DNA from: Eudorina sp. 2006-703-Eu-15
Taxonomy: Eukaryota; Chlorophyta; Chlorophyceae; Chlamydomonadales; Volvocaceae
NCBI GenBank assembly: GCA_003117195.1
Contig: BDSI01000001.1
Span: 1,691,765-1,755,764, forward strand
Direction: 5' to 3'
DNA: 64,000 nt
Shown: positions 13,160 through 25,279 of the stretch, one piece after another
Layout: each line of letters begins with the position of its first letter
How positions within the stretch are numbered: the first letter of the stretch is position 1
The notes under the pieces: model-generated
Databases searched by the model: none
The model's input: the letters and a program-made list of their open reading frames with translations, nothing else
What the model was told of the DNA's origin: nothing
Program-made: the position numbers and the translations under genes

Positions 13160-14266
13160 GCGGGGAGCTGTGCCCTGGTGCTCCATTATGCTGTCGGAAA
13201 GAGTTGGAAGGAGGTGTCGCGAATGCTCTGAGGCCGGGCGTGTAAAAGGGACGACCGTTTGATTACGCTCTGGCCCAGTGATACCTGTGGAGACGTCGCG
13301 GTCTTCTGTTCGGTTGAGACGGCGCCGTGGTCTTGGCGTGAAGGAATATGTAACGGTTGTTTCGGCTATGCTGCGGCTCTTGCGCGACTGTGGCTCTGTG
13401 AAGTTGGCAAAACGAGCAGTGAGAACCAAAGGGAAGGTACCGCCTCCTCAGGTCCGTTGTACAATGTAGTAATGAGCAGGAGAGATGCGTCCTGCAGTGT
13501 CAGTAACGGTTGCTTCGAACCTACAACCTGATTTCAGCATACGTATGGTTGCCTAAGCCGACAATCATCAGCTTTGCGGTAGGTGCCAGGGGCGCCTGCG
13601 GAAGGCAGCAAATGGCGTCGCCGGCACGAGAGCATGTGCTTCGACAATTCACGGGATATGAATGGGCAAAGCTACGGGACCGGTACCAGGGTGAGAAATG
13701 GTATCGTTGAAACTGCTTCGGTAATAAATAACCTTTCGAGCCAAATACAAATACTGCGAAACAGAAAGCATACTGCAAAGGAGACTAGAACAGGCAGTGG
13801 ACTTTTACTGCCATGTATGTCACCACGTGGTTCCTGCAGGATACTATATGAAGCTCTTTGCCAGCCAGCCCTGCGAGGTGATGGCGTCTTCTCTCCTATT
13901 TGGACACATATTATTTCCTTGGGGAAAATTAATGCAGGTCAGTGTAGGGTTTCTCGCAGGATATCATATTGAGCCTCCCGGATGACTCATGCAGCGTGAT
14001 ATCAGCAGCACCGCAGCTTTCTACAAGACGTTTACAGTTTATATGTCATGGGCGCAACATATAAGTGTACAGGGTTTTGCGAATGGCTTTGACCGTGCTG
14101 GTACAACCGTTGCAAACCGTTACTGATCGTCGAGTTGGTAACAGGTTAAATTGCCAGTTTACATACATATCAGGTGAATACGTATGGAAGCAACTGTGAC
14201 AACACGATGCAAGAATACGGGCGAGTGCCGTGTTCTCCAAATCCCTGCGCTGGTCCTTCCTCGCAG
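13160..14266. other. 3' flank of SAS10 and gap before the next gene
   Basis: The first part should be the SAS10 3' UTR. A TGTAA motif at 13349-13353, about 190 nt after the stop, is a candidate polyadenylation signal of the volvocine type. From about 13400 to 14266 I see no coding exon I can defend. It may hold the 5' leader of the following gene. Confidence 0.5.
13349..13353 (+). terminator. Candidate polyadenylation signal (TGTAA) of SAS10
   Basis: TGTAA is the usual polyadenylation signal in Chlamydomonas and its relatives. This one lies about 190 nt downstream of the SAS10 stop codon on the coding strand. It is a five-base motif, so chance occurrence is possible. Confidence 0.45.
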
Positions 14267-14272
14267 GACCAA

Positions 14273-16607
14273 ATGTCGTTCCTCTTGATGAGCACCAAAG
14301 TGGACAACCGGACAACAGGTACACAATTTATTTCGTCTATTGGTTGCTACGGACGTGTTACTAGGTGTTGTTTAAGTGCCTACTGCTTTGGAAACCAGAA
14401 CTGTAAGAGTTTTCGTGACGCAGCCTTTCCCAAAGCGAGGATCCGGGTAAGCAAATGAAGGGCTGCCAAGTGGACTCAATCGGCGATCTTGTGCTGACGT
14501 TCGTGAGTAACCTGGTACCCGTACAGCGCAGGTCCTTACGCTTCGCTTTGCCATTTACGGTCGCAGCCTTAAGACGAAAGGGCGTGCCGCAGCAGTCAAT
14601 TTTGAGTGTTTATCGAAAACAAGGGAGATGGACCTGCTTCTTTGTGTTGTGGAGGCGAACGCGGCTGCAAAAGCCCTTGCTGGCGCGGCGTCCCAAAGTC
14701 TGCACGCAGTAGAAGATTGCGCATCCGTCGTCGAGTGCTGTATCAAGGCGAGTTGACATCAAATTATTACCGGTACTGGTTCAGAGGTGTTCCTCGACAC
14801 GACGTCGCACCTTCGCTTAAGAAGTCTCACCTGTTTTGGTCAAAATATTCGACTGTAAATCGTTGTGTTCATATATACGTTTGTTGTTATTGTTTTTGCC
14901 GCGCGGAACGAGAACATGCAACCGAACTGCCGTTGCTGACCACAGTGGTGTGCTCTGCAGGTATTGCCGGCTGCGTTGTCCACACTAGAGAGCGCGGCAT
15001 CAATTTCTGACGATGCTCTTGAAAAAGCTGTCGAGTGTGTTCAGGTAGGCACTGCAACTGTCTGGTGCGAATGTATCATTGCCTTTGCGCTTCCTGCGCT
15101 TATCGGAGCCATTTTACCTACTACAGGGTTGCAGCGTTGCCATGATTCAACTTCGGAATGCTATTGAGAGTCTCAACGAGCACGACAGCGAGGGCGTGCT
15201 AGGCGTCTTGCTGGAGCATCCCGCGGCCTGGCTGGACACGTACCGCGGCTTCCGCGTCCTAACGGCCCAGCTCGTCGGCATCAGCTGTTTCGTGAGGTGG
15301 GTTGGCAACACCGCCCCCGGCAATTCTGTTGTTGCGCGACAGCAGCGCGGCTATGTCTGCCCGACGTCGAGCCGCGGCGCGGTCTCCGCTGCCCAGCGTA
15401 GCTCGACACCCACAGCCCCGCGAGGCCCCACCACACAGTTGGAACCGGGTGCTTTACCCATTGTCCATATTTTCGGGTGCACCCCGACGTCGAGTGACGA
15501 CGGCGGCCGAGTACGTGGATGTGGGTCAACAGCGGGCCGAGATGAGACCGCCTGATCGGCACCCCCCGCCTGCCCGCCGTGTTTTCCCTCAGGGCCGCGG
15601 CGCTTCGCGGCCAGGCGGATGACTCCGGGGAGGGCCTCCAGGGCTCCATCAAGTCCCTGATGGTGACCTGCAACAGGGCCCGCGAGGCCGCCCACCTGAT
15701 CGGCAGCGACCTGCCAGATTTCGCTCGCGCCGCCGCCGTGGCGGGCTGGACCCCGGACCGGGCGCCAGGCGCCTCCGGCTCCGGCGCTCCACCTCCCGCC
15801 AGCCGGCGCTCCTCGGTCCTCTTGGCGGGCGGACAGAGGACCCATTGCGCGGCGGCGGCCGCGGCGGTCACTGGGGCAGCATCGGCGGAGCAGCAGGGGC
15901 AGCGCGATGCACCAGGAGGTGCCCCACAGGCGCATTTGCGGCAGCGCGTGAGCCTGTTGCGGCGACTTAGCAAGGCGGCGGCGTGCAGCGGCGCCGCCGT
16001 CGCGACGAGCACGCGCCGGGGCAGGCGCGGGGGGGCGCTCGCGTCGGAGGACGGTGCTCCCTGCGCTGCCGCGGCGGCGGCGCCGGACGCCGACGACCGC
16101 CCGAGCCTCGACAGCGCCGCGGCGGCGCTGGTGGCTCGGATCCAAGATACGATTTTGTACGACAGTGAGGTCGATCAGCTGGAACAGGATCGTACGTACT
16201 TGAGCCAGCGTGTAAGTCAACTCCGGGCGTGCCGGCCTGCAGCGTGCGCGGTGCGTGCTGCTGACAGCGCGGAGCCGGCGGCCACGGCCGCGGCCGCCCT
16301 GTCGGCTGCGGAGTCGTTGATTCAGAGCGAGATTCTTCTCGAGGCTGTGGATGCGCAGCTCAAAGTATTGTCGGAGAGGGGCGACAGCTCGGTGGAGGAT
16401 TGCCGGCAGCAGCTACGGCAGGAGGGGATGGTGGGGGCTGTGTGCACACCACGCGGCGGCGGCGGCGTCGACGCGGTGGTGACGGCGCGACGCGTGCGGG
16501 CGGCGGCGCCGTCGGGGCGCCTCGTAGATGCGGAGGATCTGTACGACGATGTACGGAAACGGCGATCTGGGTTGCGCTGGCTGCCCGTCTGCTTTGTTGG
16601 GGCGTGA
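14273..16607 (+). CDS. Unrecognised Ala-rich protein with helical segments
   Basis: I do not recognise this protein. Six exons join in phase: 14273-14318, a 23-nt exon 14424-14446, 14532-14747, 14961-15044, 15127-15296 and 15593-16607. They give about 517 residues, ending WLPVCFVGA. The start is MSFLLMSTKVDNRTT. The third exon is a long open frame (VLTLRFAIYGRSLKTKG, then EMDLLLCVVEANAAAKAL). Exons 4 and 5 look like soluble helices (SLNEHDSEGVLGVLLEHPAA, LDTYRGFRVLTAQLVGISC). The last exon is Ala/Arg-rich with coiled-coil-like stretches (DQLEQDRTYLSQRVSQL, ESLIQSEILLEAVDAQLKVL). The intron after 14747 would begin with GC (AAG|GCGAGT). A GT donor at 14709 is also in phase and would drop 13 residues. 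Exons 3-6 are likely real; the first two are less sure, and the C-terminus may be spliced further. Confidence 0.55.
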
Positions 16608-17228
16608 GCTGTGAGAGCAGAAATGTAAGTTGGGAGTGAAGATTGGTTGGCTTTTTTCGAGGAGGGGTTATTCATCGCCAACGACGAGAGACGCAGCGGG
16701 AAAATGTGTATCACTAGGATGTCGTACGACCAGCAGTGGCGGCGGCGTTGGGACCTGCGGATGCAGAGGGGACCAATTGACCCATGGGTCGGCTTGGTCT
16801 TGCTGGGCAGTAAAAAGTATGAGTCAACTTCGGGAACGTGACAGCGATCGTGACCATGCGGTCTTGGTGGTTGTGGTGGTTGATTGACAGTCGGGCGGTT
16901 GTGTGCCAGTGTGTACCATAGTAGGCACAACTCGCCGCGGTTGCCAATAGGCGGGTTGGTGAGCGGATTTGGTGCGCAGGTTGGCGGGATGGCGTAAAAG
17001 TATTGAGTTGGAGGGTTCGGTTTGTCCAAGAGATGGAAGACATGTCTCGATTGACGGGCAGGGAAGCACTCGGAAGACATAGAAGCGCCAGGCATAGCAT
17101 GAGCTCTCTCATGTGTCGACGTACAGTTGGTTGTCTACGACAGCGGTTGTTGATTAGTTGAGGCAACACGGGTCTGTGCCGAGCTGCGTGACCCGAACCC
17201 TTGCGAGGGCCACAGCGGAAAGAAGTGG

Positions 17229-17264
17229 TGTGTGTGTGTGTATGTGTGTGAGTGTGTGTTCGTC
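17229..17264. repeat. GT microsatellite
   Basis: This is a mostly (GT)n tract with a few interruptions (TATG, GAG). It lies in the intergenic region between the unrecognised gene and the RanBPM-like gene. Confidence 0.8.
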
Positions 17265-18892
17265 ACATATCCCGGCGGGCCTGACGCTGGCCGGGGCAGC
17301 TACCTCCTACGTGTCGGCGCGCTCTCCGCGCCAATACCAGGGAAGTACCGTGCTGTCTGCAGTACGGCACATCGATGTTAATCCATTTTGTTACGGACCC
17401 GTACCCAGGCTGCCGGCGCATGCCGTCGCAGCCTGGGGTGTACAGATGCCGATTTTCCAACGGTTTAGCCTTCAGCGTGTGTTTCGGATTGAAGAGCGTG
17501 CTGGGTGGGAGACTGACTCCGGAGAAAGGAGCTAGCGGAAATGGGAACTGACTGACCGACCAACTGATTGATGGATGGATGGCGTGGCGGTTGCCGGGAT
17601 GCGGAGGTGTTGTGTTTTTTGCCGGGTGGTCCAACCCGGTCGGTCAAAGCTAGGGGCCTGTCCTTAACCTCGGCGTCCAGCAAGTGTCCTTGCGGGGTCG
17701 TGTGCGGCTCGGGGTTGCAGCCAGACCTTGACTGTACGGAAGCGGTGACGAGCGTGCCGTGCGTCGGCGGCTTTAATTCGCCACCAATGCGCATTTTCTC
17801 TTGGCGGCCGTCAAGCCCTAAAATTCGTGCTCTTAGTGCAAGTGCCTTGGTGAGCTGACGGTTGCGATCAATTTCCATGTTGGGGGATGGATGGTGGCCT
17901 GGTCCATGTGCTGAGCCGCTGGCAGCTGCCGTACAACTGCAGCTCGGATGCACGGCACGGGGAGTGGGGGATTCGTGCAGCGTACCGAAGGGTTGGCATG
18001 GGGATGGGACCGTACGGGACGTCCTTACTTTATGTGTATTTCTGTGTTTTGCGGCATACTAACCCTTTATGCAAGGTCGCATTCCTCTACCCCAACAAGT
18101 TCTTCATCGGTATGGGTGGGAGTCCGCCGGTATTGGTTGGCAAAAGTGCGCGGCTACTGGCGTTAGGCAGGCATCGCTTACGCGGTGGACTCAATAAGCG
18201 GTTCCCTAAACACCAGCTGCAGCAGCGGCAGCGGCGGCGGCGCATCAGTTTATTTGCCGAGGGGCGGGGCGCCCGTTGCGGCGTATCGAGCACGGTTGGT
18301 CGGTAGCGGTTATCGGTTATCGGCCGATGGTTCGTTTTGTGTGGCCCGCATGGGTTCGGGCCTGGGTGTTGTGTGGACCAATAAATCCACAAAGGAGAGC
18401 GGCTGGTTGATCGGCCGGTGGGGTCCCGAGTACGTACACGAGGGAGGCTGTACAAATGATGTAAACACCCACAATCCGGATAACTCGACATCTTGCCGCC
18501 CATCTGAAGGTGTGTTTCGCACTACCTACTCCCCTAATCACAGCGGCACCAATCAATGCCAATTGTACGATGACATCTGTCGTAGGCATTTACTGAGGAG
18601 TGTTCGCTTGGCAGCTATGACGTAAAATCCGAGCTGATACCGTTACACGGCATCAGAACGGTACTGCCGCGCATCGTCTCCCGTCCGCAAGAGAACGCAA
18701 CTTGTGGGGCCAAAACCAAACAGACGCGACGACCGAACCGCCTGCTGCCGCTGCCCCCTGCCCCTCTTAACGGCGCCATCCCCAATGCCCACCCAGGCCC
18801 CACACTACCCAGCCGGCCCACCCAATCCCGGCGTCTAGGCATGCGACGATCCATCTCCCACCACCTCTTTTGCCACCTCTTTGCGAGGGCTG

Positions 18893-18897
18893 TTACA
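18893..18897 (-). terminator. Candidate polyadenylation signal (TGTAA) of the RanBPM-like gene
   Basis: On the minus strand this reads TGTAA, about 460 nt downstream of the stop of the RanBPM-like gene. That distance is normal for a volvocine 3' UTR. The motif is short, so the call is tentative. Confidence 0.4.
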
Positions 18898-19355
18898 GCG
18901 CATCTTGCGGACACCCTAGTAGCCTAGTTCCCTTTGCACGTCGTGGAATCCGTCGCCCACACTCGTGCAGTTCGTCGCATTGCCCTTCTGCGTCCCGCAA
19001 CCGTGCGTCCCGCAACCGGCGACGTTGCCTACTTGTCTTCCCTGCCAGACGGAGCTGTCTTCGAGCCACACAGGGACAAAGGCTCCAGGGGTGCCCTAGC
19101 CGTTGCGGCCACCGGCACCAGCCCCAACCCCACCTGACCGCCGCCAAGTTCGAACCCGATCTGACGACACATCTTCACCACAAATTTCGCCGTACATGCC
19201 GTACTGCGCCACGCAGCCCGTCCTCACGCACGTCCAACCCGACGCGCATAATATTGAAGCATCCGAAACCACAGTGAAGACGCGGCCCTGCCCACGGTGC
19301 CGTAAGGCCCTCCGCCGCCCCCGAATCTATTCCTCCGCACTCCCACCTCCTCTGA

Positions 19356-22300
19356 CTAGCGCTGAGGCGACTCCAGTCGCAGCGCTGCCATCATGTTCTC
19401 CCGCCAGTCGCCCACCAGCTGCGCCTCCGGGCAGCCGCATGCCCCCACCAGCTCGTCCCAAACTGCCGTACATTGGCGGTACAGTCGCTCCAGCGGCGAA
19501 CGGCCGGCGACGACGCAATCCTTGCAGACCCTGGCGGCGGGAGCGCCCTTGGACGAGCCAGGACCAGGTACGGCGGCGGCCGTGATGCCGCCTCCGCGCT
19601 GGGGCACGGCCGCCGCCGCCGCTGCTCCAACGGTACGGTGCGTCCCTGCGACGTCCGTACCAGCTGCGGCTCCGGCGTCGACGCGTCGCTCCGAAACCGT
19701 GTCATCCAGCACTCGAAGCGCCCCCAGGCCCTGAGCGCACCAACTGATCGCGTGTGCGTCGCCCGCCAGCTCACCGCCACTGCCGTCAAAATCATCGCGA
19801 GCCACGGTGACGGCGGCGGCAACGGCAGCGCTGCCGCCGCCGCCGCCGCCGCCTGCGGCGGCGGTGACGGCCCATGCTGCCGCCTCCAGCCGCAGCAGCT
19901 CCTCATTGACTTGGTCCGCCAGCGCGTCGCGTGCCGTCGGGCCCAGCAGTCGCGCCGCCGGCGCGACCCGTGGGTCAGTGTAGGCCAGCAGCGACAGCGC
20001 CTCGTGGAACTCGTGTAGCGGCGGCTGCAGCGGCGACGCCGCCGCCGCCCCTGCCATGACGTTGGCAGCATTACTGCCGCCGGCGCCGCCACCGTCCAAA
20101 AAACCTCGGAGAGAGTCCGTCAAATCGGTGCGGTCGACTGCGCCGGCGCCGGCGCCGCCGCCGCCGCCACTCGCCCTGGCTGCGGCGCGCCGTCGCTCGT
20201 GCAGCAGATGATAACGCAGCATCGCCGCCGGCCCCGGCCAATCGCCGTCGCGCGGCCCGTCCGCGGCGTCGCCATCGGCCTGTACGACCCCCCCGCCGCC
20301 GCTCCCGCCCGCGCCGCCGCCGCCGCCACCGCCACCCCAGTCCATGTCGCCGCTGCTGACGGCGCTCCCGGCAGGTCCACCGCTGGTGGCGCTGCTACTG
20401 CCGTCGTTGCTGGTCGTGCTACCGCTGCTACTGCTGCTGACTCCCTTACGAAAGTGGGCAGCGCCAACCGCCACCGCCGCAGGCCCCGTCAACGGCGCCG
20501 CAGCGCCGTGATACTCGCCGACAGCGTCGGCGTCGTTGTCCTCCTCTGCTGCTGTCGACGCCTCCTGCGGCGGCGGCGGCGGCGGCGAGTTCACGCGAGG
20601 CAGCTTGGGCCGTCGCTCCAGGGGCGGCGACGACGCGCCGCTGCCGCTGCCGCTGCCGCGGCCCGCCGCCGCCGACAGACCTGCAGGGTGCCCGTTACAT
20701 GTCCGTACTTGTGGATGTGGATGTGGATGTGGATGTGGATGTGGATGCGGAAATGGGTGTGGGTGCTGGCCGCCCGCTTGCAATACGAGTGGAGGTTGTC
20801 GGTCCGTGTCGGACGGCGCCGGAGTCAAGTCAAGGCCGCCAGCCACTCCAGCCGCGTCGGCGCCGTCGCCGCCGCCACCCCACAACCCGGACTCGCCCCG
20901 TACACCCGGCGGCGACGCCACCGCCGCAGGTCGCTTGCCGCGGGGAGCCAGCGGCGCTGCTGCCCGCGCGCCGCCGCCTGCCTGCACAACCGATACGATC
21001 GGCGCCGCGCCGCCGTACGTTCCAACGCCGGCGGTGCTGCCGACGGCTCTGCCGCCGGACGGCCATTTTCCGGCAGCATTCAGCAGCTCGTTGTGCGGTC
21101 CCCGGAGGCCCAAAACTTGCCAGAGCGCTGGCGCCGACTCCACCGCCGCCGTCGCCGCCGCCGCCGCCGCCGTCGCCGCCGCCGCCGCCAAGGACGGCGA
21201 TTGTGCTGGCGGTGCCGCCGCCGATACGGCTGTAGTCGCCGCCGGCGCCGCGAGCGCCGCCTCCTCACCATTGCGCTGCAGCGCGGACAGTACGTCCTGC
21301 TGCAGCCCCCATGCCGTACACACCAGCGGCGGCGCCAGCTGCCGCAAGTGACGCCGCGCGAACTCCAGGGCCGTGTACGGCGCACCGGCCGTCACGAGTC
21401 CGAGGAAGAGCTGCAGTCGCAGGCGCCAGTGCAGCAGCTGCGGCGCCGCCAGCGGCGGCGGCGGCGCCGTCGCCGCCGCTGCGCCGGCAACTTCCTGGTC
21501 CTCCTCCCCCTCTTCCTCCTCATCTTCCTCCTCTGAGTTCTCATCGTCGGATGAGAGAACAAGTTCCAGGAAGGGCCCAGAATTCGCGTCCGCGGCAGCG
21601 CACGTGCCGGTGTTGACGGCTCCCGCGGCTCCCGCCGCCGCCGCGGCGGCGGCGGCGTCGCCATCTGCGGCCTCGGCGGCGTTGGCTGAGCCGCCGGCGG
21701 CGGCGCCGCACCCGGGGGGGCACCAGGGGCACCGCGCCCCGCAGAACCCGGACTCCACGCGGTGCAGGGCAAGGAGAATCCTCCCTGCACGGCACTCCCA
21801 TTGGACATAAATGTACGGTATGTACGGAACGGTACGTGTCTGGCATGCGTCCGTTCAAGGCATCGATCGCACGACCCTCGCCAGCTGGGGCGTTTTCAAT
21901 ATGGCAGTAGTGTACGGTACAGTACAGCACAGTACAGTACGGCACAGTGCAGTACGGCACAGTGCTGTACAGCCCTAAAGTCGCTCACCCGCGCAGATGT
22001 CAGCCATGACCCGCTGCCGCAGCATCGCCGCCGCGAATCTCGACTCCGACAGCACGCCGATGACGTCACCGACCGCCCCGCCGGCCTCCTTTGCCAGCGC
22101 CGCTGCCGTACCAGCCATGCCCCTGCACAGCAGGTGCTCCAAAACCAAGCTCAGCAGCAGCCCTCCGCTCCCGCCGCCGCCGCCGCCGCCGCCACCACCG
22201 TCGGCGGTGGCGACAGCAGTTGGCAGCAGCCGGCCCGCTTTGACCCTACCCGGCGGCGGCATGGCGTTCAACATGGGATCCAATTCGAGTACTAATGTAG

Positions 22301-24030
22301 TGCCGCCCGGTCCGTCCACCGTCGCGCGCATGTCGGCGCCGCTGTCGGCCTCGCTTCGACCCGCGGGCGTCGAATCTTCGACCCGTGGGCCACCATTGAC
22401 CCATGGGACACTCATCGGCAGGCGGACCGCATTAATGCTCGTCAGAACGACCTGCGCGGGACGCGTCGGCGGCAGTCGTCGACATCGCAGCGGGATGGCA
22501 GATAGGTGTACGGTGTACGGTGTCGCGCGGTGCCGTACTAGAAGCCCGTCGCTCGACGCCTCCCAAGGAAGTGGGAACCGCGCGGTGGGGGCCAAGCCAG
22601 GCCACCAGCGCATTCGGGCACCTGTTTGCATCATCAGCACCCGGCGCTCTGGACACGTGGAGAAAATTACGAAGACTGGCTCGGCGACCCTTAGATACCG
22701 TTTTCATACCGTCTTCATACCGTTTTGATACCGTTTTGATACCGTTTTGATACCGTTTTGATACCGTGCGTCAGCCTTAAAAAGTAAATGTGGCGGCTCG
22801 TCTTGATGAAGGCATGCAGTCGGTCGCCCCTCCCCTCCCCTGTACCGAAGGCCGCGCCTGCCCACCCACCCGCGTGCCCGCACGGGAACCCGGCGCGGCG
22901 GCCGTTCGCGGGGTGCATTGACCCACGGGTCGTTCACACAGCCGCCGGGTTCCCGTGCCGGGTTCGCCGGGTTGCCGGCTGCGTACCTGGCGTGCACTGG
23001 CCTCGCGAACTCGCAGATCCAACTTGAAGGGCCTGTCGTACACGTTAGTAACAGCAGCCGCAGCGGCAACAGCATCCGTAACGGGGTCAAACGGCGGCTC
23101 ATCCGTCGGCCGCCCCGGGATGGGCTCGGCGCAATCCCCCAGGTCGCAGAGGTGAGCGACAGATCAGTTGCGCACCCCTTCAAGCCAGACAGTGCGCGAG
23201 ACACAGCACGAGCCGAACAACGTACGCGGCGCACAGACGGTGTGTGCTGCGCGCCTGCGGCGTTCTCTCCCCTTGACCCCTTTTTCCCCTCCCGTGTGGC
23301 CGCCGCGGGGCCGCGGCCGCGCGCTCCATACCCCGGCTACACGGCAGCATTCAGCCACAGCCTCCGAGAACGCCGTACCTGCCGCCCCGCACGTGCGGTC
23401 CCAAGTTGACCGACACCTTTGACCCACGGGTCCGCAGCCCAATCATGGGGTACAGCGCCTGATATCCCACCCAGGGGGCAGGGGAGGGGCGTGGGGGGCA
23501 ACCGCAAGAAAGCATACGGAAGTACGGATCATTAGTGTGCCGTGAAGCCAGCGCTGTACTGTACTCTCGGTAGGACACAAGTCACTTCTGTACTTCACCT
23601 CACCGAGTGCGGTATGTTCTCTGCCTTATGTCTCAATTAGGGAAGGGTTCGCCAGCGTCTGCATCCCCGCACAGAGGGCCTTCTCCCGCAGCAAGCGCTG
23701 GCCGCAGAGGGCCCTCCCCCTCCCCCTCCCTCGCGGAGGGCCTTCCGTGGCCGCCCCCCGCCCGCTCACTCCCTCACTCCCTCACCCACCAGCGAGTTTG
23801 GCACATCCGTGAAGGCGACCCCGACGCTGTCTCCGTTGCGGAAGAACTCGATGACCCGCCGTACCCTGCGGGGTTGCGTGCCCGGAGGGGCCGTGCGGGG
23901 CACCTGCGCTGAGCCGTTGATGGACGAGTGAAGTGAAGTGAGGGGGGAGCGCGGGACCTCCACCTGCACCTCCATCGGTACCCCCGTCGGGCCCTCGAAG
24001 GCCACTAACCACCGTGGGGGCTGGTCCTGG

Positions 24031-24061
<31 letters not shown>

Positions 24062-25279
24062 GCTGCTGCGTCTGGGGGGAGGAGGACTCGCCGTACTCCC
24101 CCCACGTACCTGTCCCACAGCGCGCCCACCACATCTCCAGCGCCGTACCGCGGCCCGTACAATGTGCCGCGACCGTTCGCCGAGAACTTGTTTCCGTCGT
24201 CGCCGTGGTAGCCGTACGAATTGTCATCCCAGCCGGGTAGGCGGCCCAGGGGTACGGATGAGGTGGAGAAGCCCATACCTGAGGGGGGAAGGGGGGGTAT
24301 AGGAAATTGGTGGACAGGGGGGGCAGGACCCTATCAGGGCGGGGAACAGACAGTCCGGCCCATACCTGTGGCGGGAGGGGGTTAAACTGAAATAAGAAAT
24401 AAACCCGAAAGACAGGAATAGGAATTTGATAGACATATTCAAACTGCGCGGGAGGGGAGGGGACAGGACCCTGTCAGGGCGGGGCAGAGGAGGTCCTGAG
24501 GGCGAGGCGACCGGGGGTTAATTTCCTCACCTGCCGCCCTGCCGATGCTTGCGCCGATGCAAGACCGACATATGCCGGTGTATGTACGACGGTCATCACC
24601 CGCACGTGCCTCCTACTTCGCCTGAACGAGTCCACCCATCCGCCCACGCACGCACCCACTCGTACCCGCATCCCATCTGCCTACCTAATGCGCCGTCGTC
24701 CCCTCCGTCCATCACCGTCATCTCGTAGTAGAAGAGGGGGCAGTCGCTGGGGACGGGCAGGTTGGTCCGCACGGAGGCGGCCTGGCTGCGGGCGGTGAGC
24801 GGGCGGGCGGCGCGGGGGCAGGAAAGCTGGTACGGGGGAATCTGCGCCGCGGGAGGGTTGTTCTCCTGCTGCTGCTATCCTAAGAGCTTTTGTCTTTAAT
24901 TTCTGAGCGAGGCTTGAGCTTGCGCGCGTTTGCTCTCGTGTCATTTTTCGCCGCGCCGGCTAATAATTGATTCGTTTCGGTATGGGTTCATGCTTCAAAA
25001 GAAGTGCCTGAATGGTGTTCTATCCGCCAGATCGGCTCACCGGTAGTAGTAGCCGCTGCCGTTCCCGATGTAGCGCACCGTGGGACAGCCGCCGGGGCCG
25101 CCCGTCGCGTCCACCTCCAAACAGGCTGACAGCGCCTGAGACTGCGTCGCGCCGCCACCACCGCCACCGCCGCCAGCGGCTCCTCCTCCGATACTTCGGA
25201 CGGTGGACGCTCCGGCCGCATCCAGCCGTGAAGGTAGGGGCCCCAAAGTGCGGAACGGACAGCCGCAGCCGGCCGACAT
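19356..25279 (-). CDS. RanBPM/RanBP9-like SPRY-LisH-CTLH-CRA protein (GID/CTLH E3 complex scaffold family)
   Basis: Relatives (RanBP9/10, yeast Gid1/Vid30) are scaffolds of the CTLH/GID ubiquitin ligase. Eight in-phase exons give about 1200 residues: 25279-25041, 24785-24685, 24278-24110, 23865-23790, 23458-23379, 23032-22987, 22451-21989 and 21784-19356. SPRY spans five exons: PTVRYIGNGSG, QAASVRTNLPVPSDCPLFYY, LGRLPGWDDNSYGYHGDDGN, FFRNGDSVGVAFTDV and ALYPMIGLRTRGSKVSVNLG, followed by PFKLDLR. LisH begins near residue 334 (LLLSLVLEHLLCRGMAGTAA). CTLH runs across MLRQRVMADICAGRILLALH to RLQLFLGLVTAGAPYTALEF. CRA is near the C-terminus (EFHEALSLLAYTDPRVAPAA). Between CTLH and CRA lie several hundred residues of Ala, Gly and Pro runs plus a His-Pro repeat. 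Known homologues are much shorter there. Introns hidden in that low-complexity part cannot be excluded. Confidence 0.88.
20711..20750. repeat. Hexanucleotide (GTGGAT)n repeat inside the RanBPM-like coding exon
   Basis: About six copies of GTGGAT occur on the plus strand. Read on the coding (minus) strand they encode an alternating His-Pro tract within the long low-complexity insertion. The reading frame stays open through the repeat, and its length is a multiple of three. Confidence 0.85.
21911..21972. repeat. GTAC/CAGTAC-rich simple repeat in an intron
   Basis: Repeated AGTACAGCAC/AGTACGGCAC units of about 10 bp lie in the last intron of the RanBPM-like gene, just upstream of the CTLH-encoding exon. 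Confidence 0.75.
22694..22767. repeat. 11-bp tandem repeat (GATACCGTTTT)
   Basis: About six and a half head-to-tail copies of an 11-bp unit occur; the first two carry C for G and one C for T. They lie in the intron before the LisH exon of the RanBPM-like gene. Confidence 0.88.
24031..24070. repeat. CTG trinucleotide repeat in an intron
   Basis: (CTG)n with one CTA interruption. An open frame runs through it on the minus strand, but the splice sites at 24110 and 23865 place it in an intron between two SPRY exons, so it should not be translated. Confidence 0.8.

Larger units (their letters stand above)
16608..19355. other. Convergent intergenic region
   Basis: This 2.7-kb stretch separates two convergent genes and should hold both 3' UTRs. 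It includes a GT-rich microsatellite at about 17229-17264. TGTAA occurs at 16624-16628 on the plus strand. The reverse complement, TTACA, occurs at 18893-18897 and would serve the minus-strand gene. One exon-like island at 18076-18109 is noted among the findings. No other coding exon is convincing. Confidence 0.5.

Noticed and set aside
13503..13532. TTCGAA with flanking complementarity resembling a tRNA T-arm (minus strand)
   Set aside because: The five-pair stem around a seven-base loop does not form, and there is no acceptor or anticodon arm at the right distance.
20199..21536. A 445-codon open frame on the plus strand
   Set aside because: It is antisense to the long low-complexity exon of the RanBPM-like gene and consists of Arg/Pro-rich composition noise. 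The minus strand has recognisable CTLH and CRA motifs in frame.
24030..24070. Poly-Ala coding in the RanBPM-like SPRY region
   Set aside because: The frame is open, but a clear donor (AG|GTACGT) and acceptor (CCCCGCAG) remove it and restore the SPRY sequence exactly.
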